A DNA stretch of 64,000 bases from Dendrocalamus latiflorus (Eukaryota; Streptophyta; Magnoliopsida; Poales; Poaceae), in NCBI GenBank assembly GCA_017311315.1, contig CM029610.1, forward strand, positions 8,494,236 through 8,558,235, read 5' to 3'. Below, piece after piece: positions 22,101-34,255 of the stretch. Numbering within the stretch: position 1 is the first letter of the stretch; each line of letters starts with the position of its first letter. Below the pieces are notes generated by a model, which had not been told where the DNA came from, searched no databases, and saw only the letters and a list, made by a program, of their open reading frames with translations. A program made the translations under genes and the position numbers.

Positions 22101-24854
22101 ATTCGAATGGTGAAATTAAGGTTGAGACAATATAAATTAGTCGGCTAAGTCCATCCCATACTAGACTTGTGATAGTACAAAAAAATGATTAGATCAACGA
22201 CACTAAAGTTCCCTCCTTAATGACCTAGGTGAGACATCCAGAAATCGTAAACTCGTGCTAACCGCATCAGTCTCTATAAACCACTCGTCTAGTCTAAATA
22301 ATTTTTATTTTCACATTTTAATGAAAATATCGGAGGTAACCCCTTTGTCCAAAATGATCTAAAACATTTCCTAAAATTTCAAAAAAAAGAGTTTTTTTTT
22401 ACCAATTTTCAACATTTATATCATTATTGAACTAAGCATGGCTAAGAATATGACTCATATACCACTCTAAAATTCCACAATTATTCACTACAATATTAGA
22501 TAATATTCCTATGGTGACAACAACGTGGATATCAAAATTTGAAGGTATGATCAATGCAACAATTAGCGACAACTAGTTACTAAACATAAATATAGCCATA
22601 TAATCAAATTAAGCATGCACAATAGTTTGAGAAAAAAGAACATAATATTTAAATATGGGATCAACATGATAAAATAAGGGTGCTTGCCTTGATTATTTAA
22701 CTCTTGCCCTTGGTCTGGATCAAATTCACACGTTTCCGGCACATCGGTATCTATACGAGAAATGCAAAAAAACATAAATATATTACAAATAAATTCAAAC
22801 AATTACAAAAATTAATGACTTTTGTGCATAATGAAATTTCACGATTTTAGAAAAAAAAGACAAAAATCACTATAATCGGAGTTTGTATGAGGGAGAATGG
22901 GTCTTTCGAAGTTTTGTTGGGAGAGAAAATCGTAAAAAAGGGAAAATAATGTGCACTAGGGTTTTAGATTTTCATTTTAATTTCTATTTTTATTTATAAA
23001 GTAAAATCATGATTTATTGCGTCATCCGGCTCACTAGTAGGTGTCGAGTCTATGATGAATCGAGCTCACGGACGGGCCAACTAACGTGTGGCGTCCACAT
23101 GTCAACGACTCAAGTTTTAACCAGTTTAAAATAAAAGCTTGATTAACTAATCTACGGGTCCAACATATCAGCGTCTAAGTAAACTTAACTACCGCCATTA
23201 GCACTAACCTAATCCTCTTGATGGGCCTACTTGTCAGTGAGACAAAGCAGAGGCGTGCGACAGCGTTGCAATCATGCTCGACGGCAAGCTCACCAGCAAC
23301 GAAGGAAGGGCGGAGAGGCTTAGGTGAGGTTGGGAGTAGGAAGAGGGGCTCATGGCGCATCCCACGTGGCCAAAGAGGTGGACGAAGGTAAGCCCATGGC
23401 GACGTTGGGCGGCGAAGTAGCTCGGCCGAACGACAGCGACGGCAAGGGAGCAAAGGAGAGGGCTAAGAGGTTCTAGGATAACTTCTTGGGATCATTGTGA
23501 AGCTAATGACAGTAGCATGGGGACCAATGATCATCAGAGATGGATCGACAGCAAAGAAAGGCCATGACGCTACACACTGCTATGACGCTAATGGCACAAC
23601 TGGTTAATAGAAGTTAAGGCGGGCAACTCTTGATAATCAAGGGCTCATCGTGATCACAATGGTGGGGTCGGCAACGGAAGAGAGGCTCTGGAGTAGCTTG
23701 TTGATGGTGAATAGCATCAGTGGTGACAATCTTCAATGGCGACGAAGCTCAACGATGGTAGAGGGCTCAAATTGAATGCATGACGAGGTTCAGTGAGGTA
23801 AGGGGAAGATAAAATGAGCATGCCAAGGCCAAGAACTCACCAGAGAGAGGACTTCTATGGAACAACGACGACGACAGAGGTGGCAGAGGTGGGCTCACGA
23901 CACTAGAGGTCTTTGGTGATGAAGTGCTTAAACGTGAAGTGCAACGAGCTTAAGAGAGAGCTGGAGATAGTGAAAATGACACGGAATAGGTCAAGGCTCA
24001 TCGGGAAGAGAGTGACACGACGACAACGATGACGACCAGAGCTGGAGATGGTGATGTAATTCCAGCGATGCATTGGTCCAAAAGTATGTACCTTGTGTTA
24101 GCTCTTGCTAAGTGTCATCATTATTGTTGTTCATACCAAGGTTGCACTCTAATGAGGTTGCTCTGCTATTGTAATGCCTATATTGATCTAGAGAAGACTC
24201 CGGTGCACTCATTATTCGCATAGTGGAAGATTTGGGAGTGTTTGTCCTTTGGTTTTTACTCCTCACCTTGAGGAGGTTTTTCACATAAATCATTGTGTTA
24301 TTTTGCATATTGTGTTCATTGGTCAGCTCCAATGGCAGCCGTTCGAGGTGGAAGATGATGCTTGATAGATGGCTCCTACGTGTCAGCCTCTGCGATGAAG
24401 CGGTGAGAGAGAAGGCAAACTAGGCAAAAATACACATTCACGCAAAAGAAAACGAGAGGAGAGAGGCGGCTTGGCCAGAGGACATCGCGCGGGCCGGCGC
24501 TAGGCTGAAAGAGGAAACAGGCAGGGCAAGGCTACTGTTACGACTTGCGAATGGTTTTCAAATTTAAAACATTTCCCAATTGTTTTAATTCCATAAATCA
24601 TGTTTAAGCTTTGAAAAATAGTAAACAAATTCTCAAAAGAAAATTCTTGGGAATGCAGTTCAGATTATTTAGAACTTAAATAAAATTGTTCTAGATTTAT
24701 CATGCTTTAATTATTTTAGAAATTTTATTTTTAACTGCCAAAAGTAGAGAAAACCTTTAATAAATGCCCACATGTTTTTTAATAATCATAAAAAAAAGCA
24801 GAAATGAGGTTTAGACATAATTTAAATAAAAATTTGAAATTTTAGGATGTTACA
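22100..24854 (-). mobile_element. Decayed Ty3/gypsy LTR (chromovirus-like), unit A
   Basis: On the minus strand an LTR begins TGTAACATCCTAAAATTTC at 24854, directly after a short tail of pol. It contains the segment reading DTDVPETCEFDPDQGQELNN and the GGGTCCAACATATCAGCGTC type motif often seen in long gypsy LTRs of grasses. The far end is not identified, so the left border is a guess. Present in both units, so it predates the duplication. Confidence 0.45.
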
Positions 24855-24878
24855 AATCTACCATCTTTAAAGAGAATC

Positions 24879-25064
24879 TTATCCTCGAGATTTAGACGGC
24901 TCAGAGAAAAGATACAAAAACATGGCTCTTAGGCTATTTTCGCGATCCCATGTTGCCTCCTCCTCGGTGTGATAGCTGCACTGATATTTGAAAAATCTGA
25001 GAGCGGCTTCTCGTGCGACTGTGGGCTTCTTAATTCTGCATGTTGGCCATAAGGGCATCGCCAA
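24879..25064 (-). pseudogene. Ty3/gypsy integrase C-terminus (unit A)
   Basis: The minus strand encodes AALRFFKYQCSYHTEEEATW then DRENSLRAMFLYLFSEPSKS and a stop. The pattern V-Q-W-S-H-H-T-E-E-E-A-T-W-E-R-E is typical of the C-terminal part of gypsy/chromovirus integrases. Followed on the same strand by the LTR start at 24854, as expected for pol and 3' LTR. The rest of pol is absent. Confidence 0.6.
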
Positions 25065-25111
25065 TTGCCGGCAACATCCATCCTAGTCATGATTACATCG
25101 CCGCTAAACTA

Positions 25112-25363
25112 CTAGTTTTTTCTATAAAAAGTTGGTATCTTATGTCTAATTGCTTGCCTGAGACTTGAGATCTTGCAGTAATGAGTAATCCCATGCATAC
25201 TCGAGCCTGAAGGATGAGGATCAGACGTAGCAACTAGCAAGGGATCTGCACCAGAAAGTACATCATAATATGGCTTTTCTTTCACCAAAATGAGGTAAAG
25301 CCCCGACCCAAGAATTGCGGCAAGGATCAGAGAAGGGTTATGACTCTGCTTAACACCGGTCAC
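25112..25363 (-). pseudogene. Unrecognised minus-strand coding-like segment (unit A)
   Basis: An 83-codon frame with a hydrophobic stretch (SLILAAILGSGLYLILV) followed by KEKPYYDVLSGADPLLVATS and DPHPSGSSMHGITHY. The amino-acid sequence from YDVLSGADPLL onward is nearly the same in unit B, but a 5-nt indel in unit B breaks the frame upstream. It may be a decayed exon of an unknown gene. No family is recognised. Confidence 0.25.
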
Positions 25364-25677
25364 TGGCTGATGTTTTCCATGTCAATGGCTGATTCCGGGC
25401 TGCCGCCCCGCGCTATCCGGGACAGAGATATGTTTGCTCCTGCCAACTGCTAATGCTGATTGCCTGTTGTTTTGGACAGTAGCTGATAGTTTTTGTCTGT
25501 GTTTTTCAAAACAGTAGAGACGTTGACGTGAATGACGTACACAGTTTTAAACTCGAAAGTCCGTTTGGACTTCGAGAAATCGCTTGGACTTCGAGAAGCC
25601 GCTTGGATAAGCCATTCTATTTATTCCAGCTTTTGAAAAAAAACAGATCCAAAAGACAAAAAAAAAAAGGGACAAGG

Positions 25678-25755
25678 CCAATAGCGAAGGGCTTATATGT
25701 AAATACCAGGAAACTACCAATAGCGAAGGGCTTATATGTAAATACCAGGAAACTA
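25678..25755 (+). repeat. 39-bp tandem duplication specific to unit A
   Basis: The unit starting CCAATAGCGAAGGGCTTATA occurs twice in a row; unit B has one copy (near 62138). Confidence 0.85.
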
Positions 25756-25879
25756 GTCCTATTTGTTTAATTAATTAGTTCTTCCTTTGGCTTACTAATA
25801 AAAAAGAAATTCCAGCGTTTCATACATGTCCTTGATCTTTCGGAATAGGCTACCAGAAAGCGGCGCTAGTTAGTGGATG

Positions 25880-26105
25880 GATTCTTTAGTACTTATGGCT
25901 TATAACTTTTATCTTATATTACAGTAACTAGTTTTTAGGTCTATACATGGATTGTAATATAAATTATACCGAGGTCAGCTATATTGCCTAAAATCCTATG
26001 CGACTATTTTCCTTTACGTACTGCCTCTCGTGAACAGTTTACAATTCAAAATTTTCAGCCATAAATTATAAGTTACAGTCCAAAAGAATAAACCTACTAG
26101 TTATG
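25880..26105. mobile_element. MITE shared by both units
   Basis: Begins near TTTAGTACTTATGGCTTATAA and ends near CATAAATTATAAGTTACAGTCCAAAAG. Ends are imperfect inverted repeats. The same element is at about 62304-62520, so it predates the duplication. Borders are approximate. Confidence 0.45.
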
Positions 26106-26440
26106 AAATTGAATAATGCGGAACTCTTATAAGAAGGCAGAGAAATGTGACCATCTATGCCAAATGCCAATAGTTTTCGACGAATTCCCACAAGTTGCAA
26201 TGCAATGGGCCAAGGGGAGAGTGCGCCGGCGGCTTCCAGAGAAGACCACCGATGAAACCGCATGGCAAAAGCCAAAATGGATTCATGAGACCAATTCCGC
26301 AGTTGGTCCTCTTTCCATCCTCGCTTGTCCCTCCACTGTTGCACTCAGAACCAGAGAAGCATTCAGCAAATTGTCAAGTTGGTCTTGGAATTTTGACAGG
26401 GCAGCATCCTTCCAAAGCTCCAATGATGAATTCATCGCCC
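26106..26440. other. Unassigned sequence with short overlapping frames
   Basis: Frames of 82-125 codons are open here, but unit B (about 62525-62890) has indels that shift them and a different 3' part. No family is recognised and no gene is called. Confidence 0.4.
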
Positions 26441-26720
26441 TGATCAACTCGGCTTCAGCTTCTAGATTCTGGCTTATTTTTCACTATTCATAAGTTTCGT
26501 CTTTTTCTGAACTTTTGGCTTTTTGTTGAGCTTTTTTGTCGGTTCCTTTTTTTCCCGTATTTGTTTGTATTATACGTAATGGGCTAACATATTTTTTATA
26601 TTTTTATTTTTTTAAATTTAATTATGCTAATTAAGCCTCTGTCAGCTACAATGCTTTTTTCAGCCAGCTACAGTGTTTTCAGCCATAAGCCATGTGCTTT
26701 TCAGCCGAACCGATCACCAC
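26441..26720. mobile_element. MITE of the GGCTTATGGCT family, present only in unit A
   Basis: The block from CTCGGCTTCAGCTTCTAGATT to TTTTCAGCCATAAGCCATG is lacking in unit B (empty region at about 62905-62925). Its sequence is the reverse complement of the MITE at 34870-35127, including TTGTATTATACGTAATGG and CAGCCAGCTACAGTG. Borders are approximate. Confidence 0.75.
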
Positions 26721-27283
26721 CTAGGGACATGTTGGAACCTTTTATTATCCTTTAGAAATCCCAACTGGGGACATGGACACGAGCCAAGGACAGGGACGAG
26801 AAAGGGAGGAATTTCCAGCATTATCCTCGCCCTATTGCCATACCTAATCAGTTCCTGGTTGGTTCAAAATTATTTTACACCCATATGTGCAAAGTTATAG
26901 GATTGTAGCATATGGTTTGTTTCACAAAATTCTGACCCAGTAAGTCGTATGTCAACTTATTGGGTAGAACATTTAAGTAGCTAGAGGTTGGTAAGTTCTG
27001 TTCAAACAAAATACTTTGTGCATATCAAACATACTTTTCTAGATGAAACACTGTTGTTTTAATGAACAACATACTGATCCACAAGAAAACCTCAAGAAAT
27101 ACACATAGTAAGCGGCTCGTCAACATAGTTGTGAAGGCTTCCTGATTGGCAGACTTGAGCCAAGACAAAAGTGGAAAACCGATGACTCCCGTGGAAAGCA
27201 CACCATATGGTGGTGACCAGTTCATTGGTTTTTGACTGGCTAAATCACGAGAAGGGCTGAAAAGAATCTTCATGCATACTGTT

Positions 27284-27484
27284 TGTGATTTGGAAGAAGA
27301 AGGAAGCAAGATTGAGAAGACGCCACACAATCGGGGCGCAGACTTCCATTGATATTTGTAGAGATACAATCAACTATACATGGCAATGTTTAAGCTAGGA
27401 AAGTCTATACATAGCAAGCTCTATACATGGTAAAGCTATATATGGCAAGAGGAGCCGGTAATGGAAGAACAAGATTGCTTAACA
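27284..27484 (-). repeat. 3' LTR of the minus-strand Copia element
   Basis: 201 bp, next to the polypurine tract. Plus strand starts TGTGATTTGGAAGAAGAAGG and ends GATTGCTTAACA. Confidence 0.92.
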
Positions 27485-30400
27485 TCCCCCCCCCCCCCGC
27501 AGTCGAATGGTGGTGTGGACCGACATGAAGACTGGAGCGGAAATCCGTGAAAAGGGGAGTGGAGAGACCCTTAGTCATGATGTTGGCAAACTGTTGTGAA
27601 GACGGGAAATGAAGCACACGAACGTCTCTGAGAGAAACCTTTTCCCGAACAAAATGAATATCAATCTCAATGTGCTTGGTTCACTTGTGCATGACGGGGT
27701 TGGATGACATATAGACGGCCGAGACGTTGTCACAGTAGATGACAGTGGCGGAAGACAGCGGGGAGTGTAGCTCAGAGAGAAGCTGTCAGAGCCAGCAACA
27801 TTCGGCAACAGCATGTGCGACAGCCCGATACTCTGCCTCGGCATTGGAGCGGGAAACGGTAGCCTGATGTTTGGAAGCCCAAGAGATCATGTTATCGCCC
27901 AAGAAGATGCAAAAGCCCGAGGTGGAACGGCGACTATCGGGGCAGCCAGCCCAGTCGGCATCAGAGTATGCTGTCAGCTGAGTCGAAGGTGAAGCATATA
28001 GAGTAAGACCATGATCCTGAGTGCCCTGAATATACCGAAGAATACGCTTGAGGAACTGAAGATGAGGTTCCCGCGGAGTGTGCATATATAGGTAGACCTG
28101 TTGGACATCATAAGCAATATCAGGCCTGGTGAGGGTGAGGTATTGGAGAGCACCGGCAAGACTCCGAAAATCGGAAGGATATGAAACAGGAGCACCATCA
28201 GAAGCGGACAGCTTGGCCCGAGTATCCACTGGAGTGAGACAAGGCTTGCAATCGATCATCTTGGCACAAAGAAGAAGCTCACGAGCATACTTCTGTTGAG
28301 AGAGAAACATCCCATCTGCAGTGCGGGTGACAGAGATGCCCAAGAAGTAATGAAGATCACCAAGGTCTGTCATAGAGAACTCCCGGCTGAGAGAAACAGT
28401 AATACTGCGAAGAAGGGCAGTAGAAGACGCAGTGAGAATGATGTCATCCACATAAAGAAGCAGGTAAGCTGTGTCAGCACCGCGACGAAGAACAAACAAA
28501 GAAGTGTCAGACCGTGAGGGGGTAAAACCAATAGAACCAGCAAACTGAGCGAACCGCTGGTACCACACTCGAGGGGCCTGCTTGAGACCGTAGAGGGAGC
28601 GATGCAAGTGACAAACATGAGAAGGCCGAGATGGATCCACAAAACCAGAGGGCTGCTCGCAGAAAACTGTCTCAACAAGGGAGCCATGGAGAAAAGCATT
28701 CTTCACATCCAACTGATGGATAGGCCAGGAGCGAGACACAACAAGACTGAGAACTGTCCGAATAGTAGCCGGTTTCACCACAGGACTGAAGGTCTCATCA
28801 AAGTCGATGCCAGGTTGCTGTGAGAATCCACGGACCACCCATCGTGCTTTGTAGCGAGCAAGACGATCGTCAGAGTGAAACTTGTGTTTGTACACCCACT
28901 TGCCTGTGACAATGTTGGCACCGGCCGGACGAGGGACGAGAGTCCAGGTTTGATTCTTGACAAGAGCATCAAATTCTTCTGTCATGGCCTGCCGCCAGTT
29001 GGGATCCTGAAGAGCAGAATGGTAGGTCTTCGGTACGGGAGAAATCTCTGTTGTGACAGCAGATAAATTCAAGCGGTCAATTGGTTTCACAATCCCCGCT
29101 CTGGCCCGTGTGACCATAGGATGCGGCCCGGGAGCAGGACGTGCCGGCGGCTCGGTTGACGGCATGGCAGAATCCTCTGGGAAGAGGACGCGGCCCGGCA
29201 GAACAGCTGGTGGACCTGAGCAAAGTAGCCCCGGCCGGACTGCGGAGGAGCCGGAGGAAGATGGCCCGCGTGGCGAGCTGGATGGCCACGGCCTGGGAGT
29301 GCCGTTCGTCCGAAAAGTCCCAGAAGCGGGGGAGGTTGGCGCACTCCGAGCGATCGAGACCGGGGAGCCCGCGCGAGTGTGGAGAGCCGGCACACCAGAG
29401 CGCACGGCGCTGGGAATAATTAATGCGTGAGGACGCTCGTCGGTGGTGGGACCGGTCTGAACAGTAGCATGCAGAGGTGAGCCCGACGTAGACTCCGCTT
29501 GTAGAAATCAAAAGCAACAGCTGCTGGTCGCGGTGATAGACAAGCAAAAGGAAAAATATCCTCATAAAATGTGACATGTCATGAAATGAGAATTCGTCGG
29601 GTGACTGGGTCATAACATCGGAACCCCTTATGATTGCTAGGATAGCCGAGAAAGACACAAGCGACGGATCGCGGGGCTAGCTTATGTGGGGTGGTGGATG
29701 ATGTGTTGGGGTAGCAGAGGCAACCAAAAACGCGAAGATGGCTATAAGTAGGAGTTTTCTGGTAGAGAGTCTCGAACGGTGTCGAAGACAAAAGTGTGGA
29801 GCTTGGACGACGATTGAGAAGGTATGTGGAGGTGGCGAGGGCCTCAGCCCAGAAGGAGGGTGGCATGCTGGCTTGAATGAGGAGAGTGCGGATGACATTA
29901 TTGATAGTGCAAAGAACACGTTCGGCTTTACCATTTTGTGGAGAGGTATGGGGGCAAGAAAGGCGGAGATGAGTCCCATGTGCAGCAAGAAGTGCGGTCA
30001 TACGGGAACTAGTGAATTCACCACCGTTATCGGCTTGGACAGCAAGGATGTGTTGGTTGAACTGTGTGCGAACGTAGGGAAAGAACAATTGAAAAGTGTC
30101 AAAAACATCACTCTTGCGTCGGAGAGGGAATGTCCAAGTAAAATGAGAGTAATCATCAAGGATAACAAGATAATATTGAAAACCCGAGCAGCTCAATACA
30201 GGAGATGTCCACAAATCACAATGTAACAACTCAAAGGGTTGGGAAGAGAGCGACGTATTGCGCTCGAAAGGTAACCTAACATGTTTTCCCAACTGACAAG
30301 CATGACAAGGAAGGTGGGACTTATTATATTTTGAGAGCTGAGGAAGAAGGGGGGCAGTGCTGCACCCGGGGTGCCCAAGACGACGATGCCATAGTTCAGT

Positions 30401-32001
30401 CGACGCAAGGAAGGAAGCTGGTGTGGAGAGCGCGGAGGGCCGGAAGGTGTAGAGATCTCCCTCACTATTGCAGCGAAAAATCTCGATCCTGGTCAGAAGA
30501 TCCTTTATGGAGAAACCAAACGGATCAAAATCAACGGAACAAAGATTATCACGAGTAAATCTTCGAACAGAGAGAAGATTTTTAATAATGTTGGGAACAA
30601 TTAGGACATCATTAAGAGAGAATTTGTGGTTAGGTGTTGAAAGAGTAGTATGGCCAGTGTATGAAATAGGGAGGGATGAGCCGTTTCCAACAGTGACAGA
30701 AAGGGGATGACGGAAGGGTTTCGGAGAAACAAGTGTACCAGCATTGGACGACATGTGGGAAGAGGCTCCGGAATCCATGACCCAGTCACCTTCAGAACCT
30801 CCCGACTGCTGCATTGACATGGCGTTTAGGGCGGCAATGAGAACAGCCGAGTCCCATGCCCCTGGCGCTGGAGCTCCGGGCTATGTTGCGGGAGGAGCCG
30901 GCAGAACGGGCGCGAAGGCGGTGTAAGCATGCTGCTGTGGCGTTGTGGGCCGTGGCCCAAGGATGCCAGGAGAGCCCCCGCGCCAGGGAGCCCCCAGCTT
31001 GGTGCCCACGTCGGAGCCGGTCCTCCCCAAGGAGAGAAGCAAAACCACGGCCCTCCTGGAGCGAGGGCGCGCCAGTTTGCGCCGAAACCTCCATTGCCGG
31101 TGTTGAAGTTGGCGCTGGCGCGGCCATTTCCGCTGTAGCCGTCGTTGCCGGTGTTGAAGTTGGCGCTGCCGCGGCTGTTTCCGCCACCACCACCCTTCTT
31201 GTTATTCCACTTCTTTTTCCCCCCACCGGAGGACCACTTTCTGCCTTGAGAGTTGCTGCTGCCATCACCGACACTTCCCTGTGACTGAAGACTGCCGGTG
31301 GTGGAAGATAGAAGTGCTGTGGCGGCCGTTATAACAGTCTGGTTGGTGGCCTTCATTTCCGCCATGGTCAAGATCGACCGCGTGCGCAAGAAACTGGGAA
31401 AAGGATCCAACAGCGGAATCAATTGAGCAGTGGATTCGAAACGTGGATTCAAACCTCGGAGGGTGTTGAGGACGAGTGCTTTGTCGGAGACCGATTGGCC
31501 GACTTCGCACAGGGCATCAGCTGTCTTTTTCAACTTGCGGCAGTAGTCTTGCACGGTCATGTCGCCTTGGACAATAGACCGGAACTCCGCTTCGAGGAAG
31601 ACGGCCCGGCTCTCCTTGTTGTCACGGAATAGATCGTCGATGGCAACCCAGGCCTTTCGTGCAGTCTGATCCTTGTCGACGATGATCTCGAAGATGTCTT
31701 CGCAAATGGATCCGTAGATCCACAAACGAACGGCGAAGTCTTGTCGACGGTGGAGTTCGTCGAGGTTGGGATCGATGGTGCCGTCGATGAAGCCCATCAA
31801 GCCGTACTTGCCAACGAAGACAGTGAAGAGGGTACTCCATTGAGAGAAGTTGGAGCCGTTGACGTCGAGCATGATCGGCACGTGCGTTTTTACGCTTGCC
31901 ACGTTGATGACGGAGGCCATGGCGTCAGATGCGGCGACGGTGGATGGAGTGGAGGAGAGGGACGGCGAGGTACCTGAACCCGCCAAGCTGGTGGTGCTCA
32001 T
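27405..32001 (-). pseudogene. Copia gag-pol, frameshifted and with stops (minus strand)
   Basis: Reading on the minus strand, Gag starts MSTTSLAG at 32001 and runs to about 30830 with a Gly/Asn-rich tail lacking a CCHC knuckle. A frameshift separates it from 30820-29579, which holds protease (WVMDSGASSHMSS), GAG-pre-integrase (WHRRLGHPG) and integrase (LLHCDLWTSP, VQADNGGEF, NGKAERV). A further frame change precedes 29405-27786 with reverse transcriptase (YVDDIILTAS) and RNase H (YSDADWAGCPDSRRSTSGF). A TGA near 27784 and another near 27685 interrupt the RNase H tail, which ends at 27405. At least two frameshifts and two stops make it non-functional. Confidence 0.88.
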
Positions 32002-32065
32002 GATGTCCTGTGATGGCAGGAGAAAGAGAACTGCAGGTGCGCAGGTTAGACCTGCTCTGATACCA

Positions 32066-32266
32066 TGTGATTTGGAAAAAGAAGGAAGCAAGATTGAGAA
32101 GACGCCACACAGTCGGGGCGCAGACTTCCATTGATATTTGTAGAGATACAATCAACTATACATGGCAATGTTTAAGCTAGGAAAGTCTATACATAGCAAG
32201 CTCTATACATGGTAAAGCTATATACGGCAAGAGGAGCCGGTAATGAAAGAACAAGATTGCTTAACA
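32066..32266 (-). repeat. 5' LTR of the minus-strand Copia element
   Basis: 201 bp, bordered by the revcomp primer site GCTCTGATACCA at 32054-32065. Confidence 0.92.
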
Positions 32267-32274
32267 TTGTTCAG

Positions 32275-32405
32275 TTAAGCACCTTCACAGTGACAACTTT
32301 TTCCAAAGGTAGGCTTCACATTCATAGGAAAAAGACCTCCTTTTCGAAAAGCACCTCTAGTCTTTAGAGCAACCGTGTCTTCCTTTCTGGTATCTCTTCT
32401 CTTTC
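32275..32405 (-). pseudogene. Terminal exon of a minus-strand gene cut off by the duplication border (unit A)
   Basis: On the minus strand a TTTCTTCTCAG acceptor is followed by a frame reading KRRDTRKEDTVALKTRGAFR then KGGLFPMNVKPTFGKS and CHCEGA before TAA. The stretch is basic and rich in Arg and Lys. The homologous exon in unit B (63527-63645) ends earlier because of a 2-nt difference. The 5' part of the gene would lie to the right, but unit A stops at about 32668, so only the 3' end was duplicated here. Family not recognised. Confidence 0.4.
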
Positions 32406-32766
32406 CTGAGAAGAAATCAGCAAGAATTAGTTAGAACTGGATCATGTAGCTGAAATTAAAAGGAAAAGACAACACATAACAAAAACAAACAAACTTTTTG
32501 TCCTAAGCAAGTTAGAGTAGGTTAGAAATAAAACCTCCTCAGAATCAAAGAAACGAGAGCCTTATAATAAAACCTACAAAACTAAAATCCTAAACACTAC
32601 ATCCTGCCATGTGAACTAAGAGTCTAAAACGCCGCCACTAAAAGACAGTACGTAAGTCACGAACAAATGCTAACAGGAAGAGCATGCATTTGCTTTACTG
32701 GATGACAAACCAACTAGCTTGGCAGCCAGTAGGCTAATTATTTCTTCCCCTTGTATACCTAGTGCA

Positions 32767-34255
32767 TCTTAGGAATTAATCTTGACTTAGTTCGTTTGAG
32801 ACAATTCATGTACGTACGTGCACACACACGTTTAAGATGAAGTAGTTAGGGGATTAATTAGTTAGTGGCCACGAGGAGGTGCGTGAGAATTGGTCAAGTC
32901 TGTTAGCATGTGTGCATGCATGGAGTTAGTAAGTGCATGTTGTGCAGTTAGTGACGCAGAAATAAGTCGTCTGATCTTCGTCCGAGTTTAGTGCTCGGCT
33001 TGTTGTGTGAGTTGCGGATGAGCTAACTAACTGCTGGTAGAGGCTCATACGTGTATTAAAGCGTGTGTGTTCAGCTGTAATGAAAAATGATAGGAGAATG
33101 AAAAGAAAAGATGTAGTCTACACATGTGTTTTCTTTTTCCTCTTTACGATTCTCTTGTGTGTGTTCTTGTGAGAGAAATACTAAGAGAGATAAATCCGTG
33201 ATCCGAAGGGAGGGAAAGCCATGAGTGAGTGTTCTCCTGGGCAAAGCCAGCAATTGGTATTAGAGCGAGGTGAGAGAAGCTGCCTGGCGAGGTGGCACGG
33301 CCGCTGCGGCGCAAGCCACGGGCGGCTTTGGGCCAGTGCAGAAGCAGCATGCGGCGCCACCGAGCAGCATGCAACTCGGTCCGGCAACACCAGCTCTTGG
33401 TGGTGTGTGGCTAGCACATGGCAAGGTGGCGGCCCACAATGCGCAGGTGGCGTGAAGTGGGTGCATGTGCGTGAGCACCAAGGCAGCCGGGAGCAGGCGC
33501 ATGAGCATGGGCGGCTGTAACAAGCTATCAGTGAGATGGGCAAAACGGAGCCAACAGCGATGGTGCAGCATAATCTCCCCGGTGAGCGTGTGCATGCAGT
33601 TGAGTCATGCACGATAGGAGCTTAGCTACCACAATCATTTGGTTGGGCTAGTGTTGCTGAGTTATTTGTGTGTATGTGCGTGTTAGCACATGGAGTTTGT
33701 TGGAATAGGAGTCTTGCACGTATAGTGAGTTCGTGCTTGTTGTACGCGTGAGTTATTGTGTTAGATGTGTCCACGAGAAAACGCGAGTAATCAGCAGTGT
33801 GTAAGCTTCGGTCTGAGTCTCCGTCGTCATCAAGTTGTGTCATTGGCGAAAGACAATTGGAGCTGAGGTAGAGGTCGAAGTCATCGGCGAGGTGTGTCAC
33901 CGATGGTGAAGAAGTGAAAGGCATCGACAAGTTGTGTCACCGGCCGCATGGTCAGCAAGAAGAAGGTAAAATTCCTTGGAGATGCGTCAGGAGATCGGAC
34001 TTCGTCTTGTGAAGTTTAGCAAATCAAGATTAGGGGGGAGAATGTTAGGAATTAATCTTGACTTAGTTCATTTGAGACAGTTCATGTACATACATGCACA
34101 CACATGTTTAAGATGAAGTAGTTAGGGGGTTAATTAGTTAGTGGCCACGAGGAGGTGCGTGAGAATTGGTCAAGTTTGTTAGCGTGTGTGCATGCATGGA
34201 GTTAGTAAGTGCATGTCGTGCAGTTAGTGACGCAGGAATAAGTCGTCTGATCTTC
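32767..34255 (+). mobile_element. Non-autonomous LTR element (TRIM/LARD-like), 3' LTR truncated at the duplication junction
   Basis: A 5' LTR-like segment (about 32767-33252) starts TCTTAGGAATTAATCTTGAC and is followed by TTGGTATTAGAGC, a variant initiator tRNA-Met primer site. About 0.8 kb of internal sequence has no gag or pol. A purine tract TTAGGGGGGAGAA precedes a second LTR copy starting TGTTAGGAATTAATCTTGAC at 34043. This copy matches only the first about 213 bp of the LTR and stops at 34255, where unit B DNA begins shortly after. It fills the spacer between the two units. Confidence 0.75.

Larger units (their letters stand above)
27284..32266 (-). mobile_element. Copia LTR retrotransposon, minus strand (Ale/Retrofit-like)
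   Basis: 4983 bp. LTRs of 201 bp at 27284-27484 and 32066-32266 have TG...CA ends. The minus strand reads TGTTAAGCAATC...CCAAATCACA, then TGGTATCAGAGC as primer site. A 13-base poly-C on the plus strand at 27486-27498 is the polypurine tract. Target sites are CTGTT (27279-27283) and TTGTT (32267-32271), one mismatch; unit B shows the uninterrupted site at about 63508-63520. The LTRs differ at 4 of 201 positions by hand count. It interrupts the 3' region of a minus-strand gene. Confidence 0.93.
1255..32668 (+). repeat. Unit A of a direct tandem segmental duplication
   Basis: From about 1255 the sequence can be followed into 34285 onward in the same order and orientation: upstream region, PPR, Helitron-like sequence, MULE, HDAC, gypsy remnant and the 3' end of a minus-strand gene. 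Similarity ends around the string AAGTCACGAACAAATGC at about 32668, which corresponds to about 63911. Subtracting the two Copia insertions found only here leaves roughly 21.4 kb. Exons are nearly identical, and introns and intergenic DNA are still alignable by eye throughout. Confidence 0.95.

Noticed and set aside
23175..23453. Conserved 92-codon minus-strand frame in both units (also 59259-59537)
   Set aside because: Lies inside the decayed gypsy LTR; the similarity reflects the segmental duplication, not coding selection.
33144..33612. Frames of 76-143 codons in the spacer LTR element
   Set aside because: They cover LTR and primer-site sequence, overlap in opposite directions and lack any motif.
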